A stretch of 64,000 nucleotides of DNA from Parasedimentitalea psychrophila (GTDB lineage Bacteria; Pseudomonadota; Alphaproteobacteria; Rhodobacterales; Rhodobacteraceae), in NCBI RefSeq assembly GCF_030285785.1, contig NZ_CP127247.1:2937501-3001500 (forward strand), written 5' to 3'. Position 1 is the first letter of the stretch; every line of letters starts with the position of its first letter. A model generated the notes under the pieces. That model worked only from the letters and a program-made list of their open reading frames with translations, ran no database searches and was not told the origin of the DNA. Position numbers and translations under genes: made by a program. This document shows positions 35,214 to 44,626 of this stretch, in pieces.

Positions 35214-35806
35214 CTGGTCACCTCGATCCAGGTTTTGACCCGTGCGTCGGGATCTGCGTTCAGGGTGATGTCGGTGACCGCTGCCACCACATCGGCGCCA
35301 GCCGCAAAAGCCCCCGGCGCGCGGTCGACACCCATACCGCCAATGGCGATCAGAGGGGTGTCGCCGATCAGCGATTTCCACTCGGTCAGCTTTGCCAGCC
35401 CCTGCGGTTGCCATTTCATTTTCTTCAGGATGGTGGGGTAGACCGGGCCAAGGGCGATGTAATCCGGAGCCAGCGCCATAGCCCGGTCCAGCTCGGCGCG
35501 GTCATGGGTGCTGAGCCCCAGCCGCATCCCGGCCTTGCGGATGGCGGCGATGTCGGCACAGTCCAGATCCTCCTGTCCCAAGTGAATAAAGTCGCAGCCC
35601 TCGTCGAGGGCGATTTGCCAGTGATCATTGATCACCAGGGTGCAGCCCGCCGCCCGGCACAGATCCCGCGCGGCGATGATCTCGGCCCGCAGCTCCTCTG
35701 GGGCGGCATCCTTGATGCGCAGCTGCACCAGCTTGATCCCCAGCGGCAACAGCCGTCGCAGCCACTTGGTATCGTCGAAAATCGGGTAGAAACGATCCAG
35801 CCTCAT
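35210..35806 (-). CDS. thiE: thiamine phosphate synthase
   Basis: A 198-aa TIM-barrel enzyme joining HMP pyrophosphate with the thiazole phosphate. The segments [44 protein letters not shown] and [11 protein letters not shown] are the conserved barrel motifs in order. It overlaps thiG upstream and thiF downstream by four bases. Slightly shorter than average, but complete. Confidence 0.95.
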   Translation of the reverse strand: MRLDRFYPIFDDTKWLRRLLPLGIKLVQLRIKDAAPEELRAEIIAARDLCRAAGCTLVINDHWQIALDEGCDFIHLGQEDLDCADIAAIRKAGMRLGLSTHDRAELDRAMALAPDYIALGPVYPTILKKMKWQPQGLAKLTEWKSLIGDTPLIAIGGMGVDRAPGAFAAGADVVAAVTDITLNADPDARVKTWIEVTR

Positions 35807-36576
35807 GACAGAAACGCCTTGCCGATAACCGGGGTCGAGGGCGCCGCCATGTCGCGGGGCTCCATCGGGTCGGCCCGCGCGGCAAGCTGGCCGGCATGGA
35901 TCGCAGCAGCAAAACCCTCGGCCATTTGCGCCGGGTCGCCGGCCCTGGCCACCGCAGTGTTCAACAGCACCGCATCAAAGCCCAGCTCCATCGCCTGCGC
36001 TGCCTGCGACGGCAGGCCCAGCCCGGCATCAATCACCAGTGGGGTATCGGGGAAATGAGCCCGCAGGGCGCGCAGGCCAAACAGGTTGTTCAACCCCATG
36101 CCAGAGCCAATCGGCGCCCCCCAGGGCATCAGCACCTGACAGCCAGCATTCAGCAGCCTGTCGGCGACCACCAGATCCTCGGTGGTGTAGGGGAACACCT
36201 GAAACCCGTCCTCAACCAGAATGCGCGCCGCCTCGACCAGACCAAAGACATCCGGCTGCAGGGTGTCTGCCTCGCCGATGACCTCAAGCTTGATCCATTT
36301 GGTGCCAAACACCTCGCGCGCCATATGGGCGGTGGTGACGGCCTCTTTGACGCTGTGGCAGCCGGCGGTATTGGGCAGCACCCGCACTCCAAGATCCCGG
36401 ATCAGGGCCCAGAAATCCTGCCCCGCACGACCCGCACCGCTTTCCCGGCGCAGAGACACGGTGGCGACGCTGGCGCCACTGCGTTGAAAGGCCTCGGCCA
36501 GAATGGCGGGCGAGGGGAACTGAGCAGTGCCCAGCATCAGGCCATTGGCCAGCTTTGTTCCGTAGAAATCTCGCAT
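35803..36576 (-). CDS. thiG: thiazole synthase
   Basis: A 257-aa barrel enzyme that builds the thiazole phosphate from DXP, dehydroglycine and ThiS thiocarboxylate. KLEVIGE carries the Schiff-base lysine; [35 protein letters not shown] and [19 protein letters not shown] are the conserved segments. Placed between thiS and thiE in the operon. Its last four bases overlap the thiE start. Confidence 0.96.
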   Translation of the reverse strand: MRDFYGTKLANGLMLGTAQFPSPAILAEAFQRSGASVATVSLRRESGAGRAGQDFWALIRDLGVRVLPNTAGCHSVKEAVTTAHMAREVFGTKWIKLEVIGEADTLQPDVFGLVEAARILVEDGFQVFPYTTEDLVVADRLLNAGCQVLMPWGAPIGSGMGLNNLFGLRALRAHFPDTPLVIDAGLGLPSQAAQAMELGFDAVLLNTAVARAGDPAQMAEGFAAAIHAGQLAARADPMEPRDMAAPSTPVIGKAFLS

Positions 36577-36579
36577 CTC

Positions 36580-36777
36580 TCAACCTCCCTGCATCGGCGC
36601 CAGCACTTCAATCTGATCGCCGTCTTTCAGGTCCTGCCTCGTGCGCAGGGCCAGCGGCACAAAGGCGCCATTTACCGCTGTCGCGACAGTCGCGCTGCCA
36701 AAGCCTGCCTCGGCCAGCAGTTGCGCCAGGGTGGTGGCCAGGGTGCTGCGTGGTTTCCCGTTAAGCTGAATGTTCAT
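36580..36777 (-). CDS. thiS: sulfur carrier protein ThiS
   Basis: A 65-aa ubiquitin-like carrier ending in the essential Gly-Gly (LAPMQGG). It receives sulfur as a C-terminal thiocarboxylate and donates it to ThiG. I set the start at 36777 (MNIQLNGKP), inside the end of thiO, giving a 17-base overlap and the usual ThiS length. Confidence 0.94.
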   Translation of the reverse strand: MNIQLNGKPRSTLATTLAQLLAEAGFGSATVATAVNGAFVPLALRTRQDLKDGDQIEVLAPMQGG

Positions 36778-37756
36778 GGATGTTCTCTTCTTGGTTTGTG
36801 CCAAAGATCATGTCGCCAACCCGGCGGCCAAAACCCGGGGCCAATAGATAGCCGTGCCGGTAAAATCCATTGACCCGGATCAGATTTCCGTCGCGCTGCA
36901 CGCGCGGCAGATTGTCGGCAAAGGCGGGGCGGGTATCGACGCCGGTTTCCAGCACCTCAGCCTCGCCAAAGGCGGGGGACAGGGCGTAGGCGGCGCTGAG
37001 CATTTCCAGCAGCGAGCGCGCCGTCACATGGCTGCTGGCGCTGCTCTCAATCATGGTGGCGCCGACCATGAAAATGCCGTTGCCGCGTGGCACCACATAC
37101 AGCGGGATGCGCGGATGCAGCAGGCGCAGGGTGCGCGACAGGCTGACATCCGGGCAGGACAGCATCAGCATCTCACCTTTGACACCGCGCAAATCACTCA
37201 GCACATCCCGCGCGCCATAGCCGCGGCAGTCGATGGTCAGCCCAAGCCTAGCACTGTCGGCCGGGTCGCGTTCGGCCTGGATGAAGTCCACCCCATCGGC
37301 CAAGAGCGACTGATGCAGGCAGGTGAGCGCAGAGCGCGGGCAGATATGGGCTTCGCTGGCAAACAACAGCCCGGCAGAAAAGCGATCCCCCAGATCGGGT
37401 TCCAGCGCGGCTATCTGGTCGCGGTCCACATGATCAAAATGGCTGGTGCGGCGGGCAAACTGGCGCAGCTGGCCCTGATCGCGGTGCTGCGACAGAACCA
37501 GAGATCCCTTTTGCTGCACCAACCCGGTCTTCTGCTGCCACCAGCTGGCCGCATCGCCGCCAAGGCGCAGCACCTCTGGCGCGGCGCTTTCGGCCTCGCA
37601 ATAGGGGGCAAGCATACCGCCGGCCCACCACGAGCAGCTATGCGCGCCGGGGGCGCCACCCCGGTCGTAAAGCTGAACATGGGCGCCTCGGTCGCGCAAT
37701 TCGCGGGCGACACAGAGCCCGACAACGCCGGCGCCGATGATGGTGATCTCAACCAT
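36761..37756 (-). CDS. thiO: glycine oxidase ThiO
   Basis: A 331-aa FAD amine oxidase of the DAO type that oxidises glycine to dehydroglycine for thiazole formation. The N-terminal dinucleotide fold is ITIIGAGVVGLCVARELRDR. The C-terminal end has VNGFYRHGYLLAPGFG, typical of ThiO. Presence of thiO rather than thiH shows the oxygen-dependent route. Overlaps thiS; two bases follow the thiD stop. Confidence 0.95.
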   Translation of the reverse strand: MVEITIIGAGVVGLCVARELRDRGAHVQLYDRGGAPGAHSCSWWAGGMLAPYCEAESAAPEVLRLGGDAASWWQQKTGLVQQKGSLVLSQHRDQGQLRQFARRTSHFDHVDRDQIAALEPDLGDRFSAGLLFASEAHICPRSALTCLHQSLLADGVDFIQAERDPADSARLGLTIDCRGYGARDVLSDLRGVKGEMLMLSCPDVSLSRTLRLLHPRIPLYVVPRGNGIFMVGATMIESSASSHVTARSLLEMLSAAYALSPAFGEAEVLETGVDTRPAFADNLPRVQRDGNLIRVNGFYRHGYLLAPGFGRRVGDMIFGTNQEENIHEHSA

Positions 37757-37758
37757 GA

Positions 37759-38565
37759 TTAGCTCCAGACCGCGTAGAAGTGATGCACCGGCCCATGGCC
37801 GCTGCCGATGGTCAGCTGATCCGCAGCGATGATCGCCTGTTGCAAATAGCCATGCGCCGCCGTCACTGCCGCCGGTAGTGGCAAGCCCTGTGCCAGCTGC
37901 GCCGCTATGGCTGCGGAATAGGTGCAGCCGGTGCCATGGGTGTTGCGGGTGTTGACGCGGGGCGCTGACAGAAGCAGTGGCGCTGTGGGTCCGGCCAGCA
38001 ATAGATCGGTACAGGTGACCCCGGTGCTGTGACCGCCCTTCATCAGCACTGCTTTGGGGCCGAGCGCCAGCAGCGCGCGGGCCTGATCCTCCTGGCTGGT
38101 CAGATCCTGCGCGACATCACGGCCCAGCAGGCAGGCGGCCTCGGGCAGGTTGGGGGTTAGCAGATCAGCGCGTGGCAGCAGCTCGGATTTCAGGGCCTCA
38201 ACGGCGTCCTCTTGCAGCAGCGCGTCGCCGGATTTGGCAATCATCACCGGGTCCAGAATGACCATACCGTCGTAACCAGACAGCGCATTGGCGACGGTTC
38301 GGATGATCGCCGGCGAAAACAACATGCCGAGCTTGATCACCTGCGGTTTCAGGTCCGACAGCACCGCGTCGATTTGCGCCCGCACCACATCCGCGGGGAT
38401 CGCGTGCACGGCGGTGACTTTGCAGGTGTTCTGCGCGGTGACAGCTGTGATGACGCTGGCGCCATAGACATGATTGGCTGAAAACGCCTTGAGATCGGCC
38501 TGTATACCGGCCCCGCCACCGCTGTCCGAGCCAGCGATTGTCAATGCAATGGGTGTCGTTTTCAT
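37759..38565 (-). CDS. thiD: hydroxymethylpyrimidine (phosphate) kinase
   Basis: A 268-aa kinase that phosphorylates HMP and HMP-P. It has ALTIAGSDSGGGAGIQADLK at the N-terminus, VIKLGML, VMIAKSG and NTHGTGCTYSAAIAAQLA with the anion-hole and catalytic region. First gene after the TPP riboswitch. The start at 38565 follows GAAGGGCGCAG, a Shine-Dalgarno that the riboswitch leader can sequester. Confidence 0.96.
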   Translation of the reverse strand: MKTTPIALTIAGSDSGGGAGIQADLKAFSANHVYGASVITAVTAQNTCKVTAVHAIPADVVRAQIDAVLSDLKPQVIKLGMLFSPAIIRTVANALSGYDGMVILDPVMIAKSGDALLQEDAVEALKSELLPRADLLTPNLPEAACLLGRDVAQDLTSQEDQARALLALGPKAVLMKGGHSTGVTCTDLLLAGPTAPLLLSAPRVNTRNTHGTGCTYSAAIAAQLAQGLPLPAAVTAAHGYLQQAIIAADQLTIGSGHGPVHHFYAVWS

Positions 38566-38568
38566 TCT

Positions 38569-38622
38569 GCGCCCTTCGTAAAAACAAGGGCAAGGCAGCA
38601 CAGGAAACGAGAGTCAGGGCGC
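38569..38622 (-). promoter_or_regulatory. predicted Shine-Dalgarno-sequestering hairpin of thiD
   Basis: On the minus strand GCGCCCT (38622-38616) is complementary to AGGGCGC (38575-38569), which overlaps the thiD ribosome binding site. This would let the TPP riboswitch upstream control translation initiation. No T-tract terminator is seen between the riboswitch and thiD. Confidence 0.55.
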
Positions 38623-38629
38623 CACATAA

Positions 38630-38722
38630 ACGCATCGATCCGTTCCCTACGCCGGTATTGCCCGGATCAGGTTCGACGGGTCGATGCAAGCATCTCTCAG
38701 CCCTTAAGGGCCCCCCGACGGA
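38630..38722 (-). promoter_or_regulatory. TPP riboswitch (THI element)
   Basis: The minus strand reads a GGGG-rich P2 strand, then GGGCTGAGAGATGCTTGCAT, ACCCGTCGAACCTGATCCGG and GCAATACCGGCGTAGGGAAC. The CUGAGA box, the ACCUGAUC core and the GCGUAGGGA 3' element match the thi-box consensus. It lies directly upstream of thiD and heads the ten-gene thiamine operon, which should be shut down when TPP is high. Confidence 0.95.
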
Positions 38723-38851
38723 TTGGCTGTGGTTTAGTGAATACAAGGAGAGCATGCAAGCGGTTCACGCCTGCATGCTCTGGATGACGACCGATTCCGC
38801 CCGAGGGCTCGGTTCGAAATACGGTCGAAACACTGTTGTTTTTATGACCCG

Positions 38852-40369
38852 TTATTGCGCGGCGAACAACCGGCTATATTCCTCACGCAGGAGGTTTTTT
38901 TGCACCTTTCCCATGGTGTTTCGCGGCAGTTCCGGCAGCACGATCAACTTTTTGGGGTGCTTGAAGCGGGCCAGTGAGTCGCCCACGGTGGCGCTGATCG
39001 CCTGCAAATCCGGCCCGGTTTCATCGCTGGCGACAAGAAAACCGACAACGGTTTCGCCAAAGTCGGGGTGCGGCACGCCGATCACCGCGCTTTCCAATAC
39101 GCCGGGTTGGTCGTCCAGAACCAGTTCGACCTCTTTGGGATAAATGTTGTAGCCGCCTGAGATGATTAGGTCTTTGTTGCGTCCGACAATCTGCACATAG
39201 CCCTGCGCATCAATCACCCCCAGATCGCCGGTGATGAAAAACCCATTCGCGCGCAGCTCTTCGGCGGTTTTTTCCGGCATCTGCCAGTAGCCTTGAAAGA
39301 CGTTGGGCCCGCGCACCTCGATCTGGCCGATCTCGCCATCTGGCAGAGTGTCGCCGGTGGCGGTATCGGTGATTTTCAGCTCCACCCCCGGCAAGGGTCT
39401 GCCAACCGTGCCGGCGCGGCGTTCGCCATCGTAGGGGTTCGAGGTGTTCATATTGGTTTCGGTCATGCCATAGCGTTCCAGAATGCGATGGGTGGTGCGG
39501 CTCTCGAACTGGATATGGGTATCGGCCAATAGCGGCGCACTGCCCGAGATGAACAGCCGCATGTGGCGGGTCAGCTGCTTGGTAAAGCGGGCGTCATCCA
39601 GCAACCGGGTATAAAAGGTCGGCACCCCCATCATGACCGTGGCAGGGCCTAGGTTTTCGATCACCTGATCGCAATTGAACCGGGGCAGAAAGATCATTGA
39701 ACCACCGGCCAGCAGGGTGACGTTTGTGGCGACAAACAGCCCGTGGGTGTGAAAGATCGGCAAGGCGTGCAGCAGCACGTCGCGATCGGTGAACTGCCAG
39801 TAATCGACCAGGGTTTCGGCATTGGACAGCAGGTTTTGCTGGCTCAGCATGGCGCCCTTGGAGCGCCCCGTGGTGCCCGAGGTATAGAGAAAGGCGGCCA
39901 GGTCATCCAGCTGTCTGGCAACGGTGGGAAAGCCGTCAGGTTTGGTTGCGGCCAGGGTGGTGAGCGAACCAGTGCCATCGGCATCCAGCGTTTCCAGCAG
40001 CGCCCCGGCGGCTTGGGCGACGGGCGCAAGAGCCGCCCGATTGACGCTGTCGCAGACCAGCAGTTTGGCGCCGCTGTTCTCCACAAAATACGAGACCTCG
40101 GCTGCGGTATAGGCGGTGTTGAGCGGCAGAAACACGATGCCTGCCTGCACGCAGGCGGCATAGATCGCCAGCGCCTGCGGTGATTTCTCAACCTGAACCG
40201 CCAGCCGCTCACCCGGCGCGACCCCGGCGTCGCGCAACACATGCGCATAGCGCGCCGCCATGCACAGGAAATCGTCATGGGTCACCGAGCTGCCATCCGT
40301 CAGATGCAGAAACGGCGTGGTTTTGCCGGCGTAGCGACCAAAGAGAGTGTCATAGAGAGGGTTGGTCAT
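38852..40369 (-). CDS. matB: malonyl-CoA synthetase
   Basis: A 505-aa AMP-forming ligase that makes malonyl-CoA from malonate, ATP and CoA. Starts MTNPLYDTLFG; P-loop YTSGTTGRSKGAMLSQ; MMGVPTFYTRLL and ERYGMTETNMNTSNPYDGER are typical of MatB; the A8/A10 motifs IIS-GGYNIYPKE and NTMGKVQKN follow. I placed the start at 40369, eight bases after GAGGA; an ATG at 40384 overlaps the decarboxylase stop and is an alternative. Last gene of the malonate operon. Confidence 0.9.
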   Translation of the reverse strand: MTNPLYDTLFGRYAGKTTPFLHLTDGSSVTHDDFLCMAARYAHVLRDAGVAPGERLAVQVEKSPQALAIYAACVQAGIVFLPLNTAYTAAEVSYFVENSGAKLLVCDSVNRAALAPVAQAAGALLETLDADGTGSLTTLAATKPDGFPTVARQLDDLAAFLYTSGTTGRSKGAMLSQQNLLSNAETLVDYWQFTDRDVLLHALPIFHTHGLFVATNVTLLAGGSMIFLPRFNCDQVIENLGPATVMMGVPTFYTRLLDDARFTKQLTRHMRLFISGSAPLLADTHIQFESRTTHRILERYGMTETNMNTSNPYDGERRAGTVGRPLPGVELKITDTATGDTLPDGEIGQIEVRGPNVFQGYWQMPEKTAEELRANGFFITGDLGVIDAQGYVQIVGRNKDLIISGGYNIYPKEVELVLDDQPGVLESAVIGVPHPDFGETVVGFLVASDETGPDLQAISATVGDSLARFKHPKKLIVLPELPRNTMGKVQKNLLREEYSRLFAAQ

Positions 40370-40380
40370 CGAAAGTGTCC

Positions 40381-41628
40381 TCATGTGTCTTGCAGTTGGG
40401 CGGCGGCGCTCAGGGCGGTAACTTCGGCGGATGCGACTACGGTATGGGCCGAGGCAAATTGTTCGTGGTTCTGCGATATCAGCGGCAGGTCATAGAGATA
40501 ATTCACCATTGCGCCACCGGATTGTGCCAGACCGTTTTCCGACAGGTCGGCGCCGGCGTGGACCGCGTGGATCAGGGCGCCATTGCCCAGATGGAAACGC
40601 GCCACCGGATCATAGGGCGCGCCGTTGGGACGTTTGGCGGTCAACAGGTAATGGGCGGCGATCTTGCGCTGCTGCTCGGCATCCCTCGCGTCGGTCGGCG
40701 CTCCGGCCTGCTCCAGCCAGCGGTTCAGGCCGGGAATCGGCGACAGGGTGACAAAGGTTTTCAGGTTGGGCAATTCGCGCGACAGATCGGCAACCACCTG
40801 TTTGATCAGCGAGTTTCCGAACGAGATCCCGGCCAGTCCGGCCTGACAGTTGGAGATCGAGTAGAACACCGCGGTGTCGGCGGCCTGTGCCGCGATATTG
40901 TCGCGCTCATCCGCCAGCAGCCCCTGCACCGATGCGGGTATGCCTTTGGTCAGGGCGACCTCGACAAAAATCAGCGGCTCATCCGGCATTGCCGGGTGAA
41001 AAAAGCCAAAACAGCGCCGGTCGGCAGGTTGCAGGCGGCGGCGCAGATCGTCCCAGCTGTGAATGGCATGCACCGCCTCATAGGCGATGATCTTGTCGAG
41101 AATGTCCGCCGGGCTTTGCCAGCTGATCGGCCGCAGCACCAGAAAGCCGAGATTGAACCAGGAGGCGAACAGGTGCCGCAGATCCAGATCGACCACCGCC
41201 AGTTGCGGGTGGTCTCGGGTCAGTTTCAGCAGGTCCTTGCGCATCTCGACCAGCTGCTTGGTGGCGCCTGGCACCTGGTTCAACCGGCGCGCCAGTTCCT
41301 GGCGCCGCGGTTCAGAGGCCGCCATGAAATGTTGGTAGGTGGATTTGCTGGGCTCAGCCGAATAGGCCTCTAAGGCGCTTGATACTTCATCGGGGATAAT
41401 GCCCAGATGATCCGTCAGGTAGGTAAAGAACGCGTGCCTTCCGTCCCCGTCCATAGCCGCGTAACTGTCGAGGATATGCCGGGCGAGGACCATGCCGGAG
41501 ACCTCGCCCGAGCTGCTTAACAGATCGCTGCACAGCTCGTCGATAGAGCGGCCCTGATGGTCGGGTTCCGAGGCACCGCGATAGCGGCGCTCAAACACCG
41601 TGTTCAGAAGATCCGCAAGAAAGCTCAT
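40381..41628 (-). CDS. malonyl-CoA decarboxylase
   Basis: A 415-aa MLYCD-family enzyme converting malonyl-CoA to acetyl-CoA. Helical N-terminal domain followed by the GNAT-like catalytic part: FHPAMPDEPLIFVEVAL, ISFGNSLIKQVV, TLSPIPGLNRWL (likely catalytic Ser) and FHLGNGALIHAVHAGAD (likely catalytic His), then YDLPLI near the end. Together with MatB and the TRAP transporter it turns imported malonate into acetyl-CoA. Overlaps dctM by four bases. Confidence 0.93.
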   Translation of the reverse strand: MSFLADLLNTVFERRYRGASEPDHQGRSIDELCSDLLSSSGEVSGMVLARHILDSYAAMDGDGRHAFFTYLTDHLGIIPDEVSSALEAYSAEPSKSTYQHFMAASEPRRQELARRLNQVPGATKQLVEMRKDLLKLTRDHPQLAVVDLDLRHLFASWFNLGFLVLRPISWQSPADILDKIIAYEAVHAIHSWDDLRRRLQPADRRCFGFFHPAMPDEPLIFVEVALTKGIPASVQGLLADERDNIAAQAADTAVFYSISNCQAGLAGISFGNSLIKQVVADLSRELPNLKTFVTLSPIPGLNRWLEQAGAPTDARDAEQQRKIAAHYLLTAKRPNGAPYDPVARFHLGNGALIHAVHAGADLSENGLAQSGGAMVNYLYDLPLISQNHEQFASAHTVVASAEVTALSAAAQLQDT

Positions 41629-42941
41629 AACCGGGCCCCCATGACTGCGTCTGGCAACCAGGTCGCAAGACCGGGGAACAGGCAGAGCAGCACAATCGCC
41701 AGCACCATACAGGCCACATAGGGCAGTGAGCCCAAAAGTATAGTTTTGAGCGAGATGTCAGGGGCAATGCCGCTGATCACATAGAGGTTCAGACCGACCG
41801 GCGGCGAGATCAACCCGATCTCCATATTGATGGTCAAAATCACCGCAAACCAGATCGGGTCAAAGCCCGCTGTGATGATGATCGGCAGCAGGATCGGCGC
41901 CGCCATCAGGATCACCGCAACCGGCGGCAGGAAGAAGCCGGCGATCAGCAGGAATACGTTCACCGCGCCCATCAGCACCCAGCGGTTCACCTCCAGCGTA
42001 CCGATCCATTCGGCAATCGACTGGGTGATATAGAGGCTGGACAGCATGTAGGAAAACACCCCCGCAGCGGCGATGATGAACAGGATCATCACGCTTTCCC
42101 TGGTGCTGTCGCGCAGCACCACCCAGAGATCGCGCGGATGCCACAGCTTGTAGATCACCACGGCGATGATCAGGCAGAGCAGGGCGCCCACAGCAGCGGT
42201 TTCCGACGGGGTGGCGATGCCGCCATACATGGCATAGAGCACGCCGAGAATGATCGCCAGAAAGGGCAGCACCCGGGGCAGCACTTCAAAGCGTTCGCGC
42301 CACGTATAGCTGCGGCCGTTCAGCAGGTTGGGATCGCCGGATTTCCAGGTGGCATAGAGCGACCAGGCCATGAACAGGCCCACCAACAGCAAGCCGGGGA
42401 TGACGCCTGCCAGAAACAGGCGGCCAATCGAGGTCTCGGTGGCAATGCCATAGACAATCATGGTGACCGAGGGCGGGATCAGGATACCCAGGGTGCCGCC
42501 GGCGGCAATCGACCCGGCGGCAACGCCGTCCGGGTAGCCGCGCTTGCGCATCTCGGGGATGCCCATCTTGCCAATGGCGGCGCAGGTGGCCGGGCTAGAG
42601 CCGGACATGGCGGCAAACAGTGCACAGGCACCAAGGTTGGATATCACCAGCCCGCCGGGAATACGGGTGAGCCAGCGCTCCAGCGCCTCGTACAGATCAG
42701 CACCGGCGCGGGTTGACGAGATGCTGGAGCCCATGATGATGAACATCGGGATCGACAGCAGGGCAAAGTTGTCCAGCTTGCCGAACAGGATTTCCGGCAT
42801 CAGCTCCAGCGAGCGCATACCGTCGAAAATCACCAGAAACCCGCCGGATACGATCAGCAGGCCAAGGCCGACCGAGACGCCGGAAAACAGCACCAGAATG
42901 GTGGCAATGGCGACAATGGCGCCTAAATACAGCGGATCCAT
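41625..42941 (-). CDS. TRAP transporter large permease (DctM type), malonate-linked
   Basis: A 438-aa membrane protein with about 12 helices and the DctM signature segments: MSGSSPATCAAIGKMGIPEM, then GILIPPSVTMIVYGIATE and GLISPPVGLNLYVISGIA. It forms the translocation channel, driven by Na+, with the small permease and the periplasmic DctP protein. Overlaps the dctQ stop by one base. Malonate as substrate is inferred from the downstream matB and decarboxylase. Confidence 0.93.
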   Translation of the reverse strand: MDPLYLGAIVAIATILVLFSGVSVGLGLLIVSGGFLVIFDGMRSLELMPEILFGKLDNFALLSIPMFIIMGSSISSTRAGADLYEALERWLTRIPGGLVISNLGACALFAAMSGSSPATCAAIGKMGIPEMRKRGYPDGVAAGSIAAGGTLGILIPPSVTMIVYGIATETSIGRLFLAGVIPGLLLVGLFMAWSLYATWKSGDPNLLNGRSYTWRERFEVLPRVLPFLAIILGVLYAMYGGIATPSETAAVGALLCLIIAVVIYKLWHPRDLWVVLRDSTRESVMILFIIAAAGVFSYMLSSLYITQSIAEWIGTLEVNRWVLMGAVNVFLLIAGFFLPPVAVILMAAPILLPIIITAGFDPIWFAVILTINMEIGLISPPVGLNLYVISGIAPDISLKTILLGSLPYVACMVLAIVLLCLFPGLATWLPDAVMGARL

Positions 42942-43489
42942 CAGCGATCCTCCAGACCAAAGGGTTGATCAACTTTGACAATGAGGGCGACCAGATCGGC
43001 AATCAGTTGCAGCAGAAATAGGGCAAAGCCAACCGGCAGCGACAGATAGGGGATCCACAGGCGCACCCCCCAGATGGTGTCCGAGTGCCAGTTGCGGGCC
43101 CAGGCAAAATGCCAGTACTCATAGCCGTACCACAGCATGATGGCGACAATCACAATCGACGCTGACAGGGTGACGATGGCCAGCACCATGCGCGCCGGTT
43201 TCGGCAGCATCAGCGGGATCAGATCGACGTTCACGTGACCCCGCAGGCGCTGCACATAGGGCAGCCCGATCAGGGTGGCTGAGATCACCAGATAGATCAC
43301 CGCTTCGGTCTGCCAGATGGTGGATCCGTTCAGCACGAAGCGCACAAAGATCATTTGGCAGGTGATCGCCACGGCGGCGACAATCATTGCCGCCGAGATC
43401 CATCCGGCAAGTGTTGAGATAGCAGCTACGGCACGCAGGAATGGATTGTTCCCTGCCTGCGCCGCAGCGGCTGAGCTATGGCCAGCCAT
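42941..43489 (-). CDS. TRAP transporter small permease (DctQ type)
   Basis: A 182-aa four-helix protein (ISAAMIVAAVAITCQMIFVR; WQTEAVIYLVISATLIGLPY; MVLAIVTLSASIVIVAIML; LSLPVGFALFLLQLIADL). WQTEAV and the RGHVNVDLI loop are typical of DctQ. It pairs with the DctM channel encoded next. A 69-bp gap separates it from the binding-protein gene. Confidence 0.9.
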   Translation of the reverse strand: MAGHSSAAAAQAGNNPFLRAVAAISTLAGWISAAMIVAAVAITCQMIFVRFVLNGSTIWQTEAVIYLVISATLIGLPYVQRLRGHVNVDLIPLMLPKPARMVLAIVTLSASIVIVAIMLWYGYEYWHFAWARNWHSDTIWGVRLWIPYLSLPVGFALFLLQLIADLVALIVKVDQPFGLEDR

Positions 43490-43558
43490 TACGTCTTCCT
43501 TTGATATTCGGGGGTCGTTTGGGGTGGGCGCTGCATGACATGCAACGCCCGGTTTTCA

Positions 43559-44545
43559 TCACTCGACAGCAAGCGCCAGATCCAGCAGTGCCTGTCCGCC
43601 GGGAACGTCCTCGACGAATTTCTTATACGAGGTTTCCTGCGCAATCGCGCGCCATGCGGCAAAATCCTCGGCGGTCATTTCGGCGATCTCAACACCAGCC
43701 TCTTCGTAGGCAGTGACCGATGCAGCATCCTGTTTCTTGGCTTCTGCCAGATAAAACGCCTCGGCCTTGGCGGACCCGGCCAGCAGCGCGGCCTGTTGAT
43801 CGGCGGTCAGACCGTCAAAGGTGGATTTGTTCATCAGCAGTGGTTGATACATGAACCACAGGGCGATGTCGCCGGCCGGGGTGTAACATTTGACCTGCTC
43901 GTAGATGCGATAGGACACAAACGACGAGGACGAGGTATTGGCAGCGCTGAGCACGCCGGTCTGCATGGCGTTGTAGATCTCGGACGAGGCCATCGAGGCA
44001 ATCGAGGCGCCGGCGCCGGCCAGCATCTGTTCAAACGACTTGCCCGCGGCACGGGTCTGCAGGCCCTTCACATCCTCGGGGCCGGTGATGCATTTGTCTT
44101 TGCCGACAAAGCCACCAGCCAGATAACCATGCACCAGCACCATCACGTCATCTTCGGCCATCTTGGCCTCAAGCGCCTCCATGAAGGGTGAGTTCGACAG
44201 GCGGGCGGCGTGGTCGTGGTTTTTCACCAGACCCGGCATCAGGGTCAGATTATAGGCGGGCTGCTGGCCGCCGGCATAGCTGAGCGGCAGAACGGACATG
44301 TCCAGCTGGCCGCGGCTCAGTGGTTTATACTGCTCGCGCGGCTTGAACAGGGATTTGGAGCCAAAGATCTTGATGTCCAGATCCACATTCGCGGCGGCAA
44401 CCTCGTCGGCGACGATCTGTGCGACCTGATGACGGATGTCTTTGTTGGACCACTGATGAGACAGGCGCAGTTCGGTTGCACCGGCAGCGCCGGTCAGTGC
44501 CAGTACGGCGGCAGTTGCAACTGCCATAAGCAAATTCGTTTTCAT
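43559..44545 (-). CDS. TRAP transporter substrate-binding protein (DctP type), probably malonate
   Basis: A 328-aa periplasmic protein with signal peptide (LLMAVATAAVLALTGAAGA). DctP motifs include LRLSHQWSNKDIRHQVAQ, PREQYKPLSRGQLDMSVLP, LQTRAAGKSFEQMLAGAGAS (with the conserved substrate-binding arginine) and EIYNAMQTGVLSAANTS. First gene of the malonate operon and transcribed from the region carrying the GntR operator. Confidence 0.92.
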   Translation of the reverse strand: MKTNLLMAVATAAVLALTGAAGATELRLSHQWSNKDIRHQVAQIVADEVAAANVDLDIKIFGSKSLFKPREQYKPLSRGQLDMSVLPLSYAGGQQPAYNLTLMPGLVKNHDHAARLSNSPFMEALEAKMAEDDVMVLVHGYLAGGFVGKDKCITGPEDVKGLQTRAAGKSFEQMLAGAGASIASMASSEIYNAMQTGVLSAANTSSSSFVSYRIYEQVKCYTPAGDIALWFMYQPLLMNKSTFDGLTADQQAALLAGSAKAEAFYLAEAKKQDAASVTAYEEAGVEIAEMTAEDFAAWRAIAQETSYKKFVEDVPGGQALLDLALAVE

Positions 44546-44626
44546 TTATTCCTCCCTTAGGTGCCCAGTGGTTTTTTCAGCTGAGCGAATTTGGCGAGTG
44601 TTTGCCGAATTGAATTCAAAGTCAAG

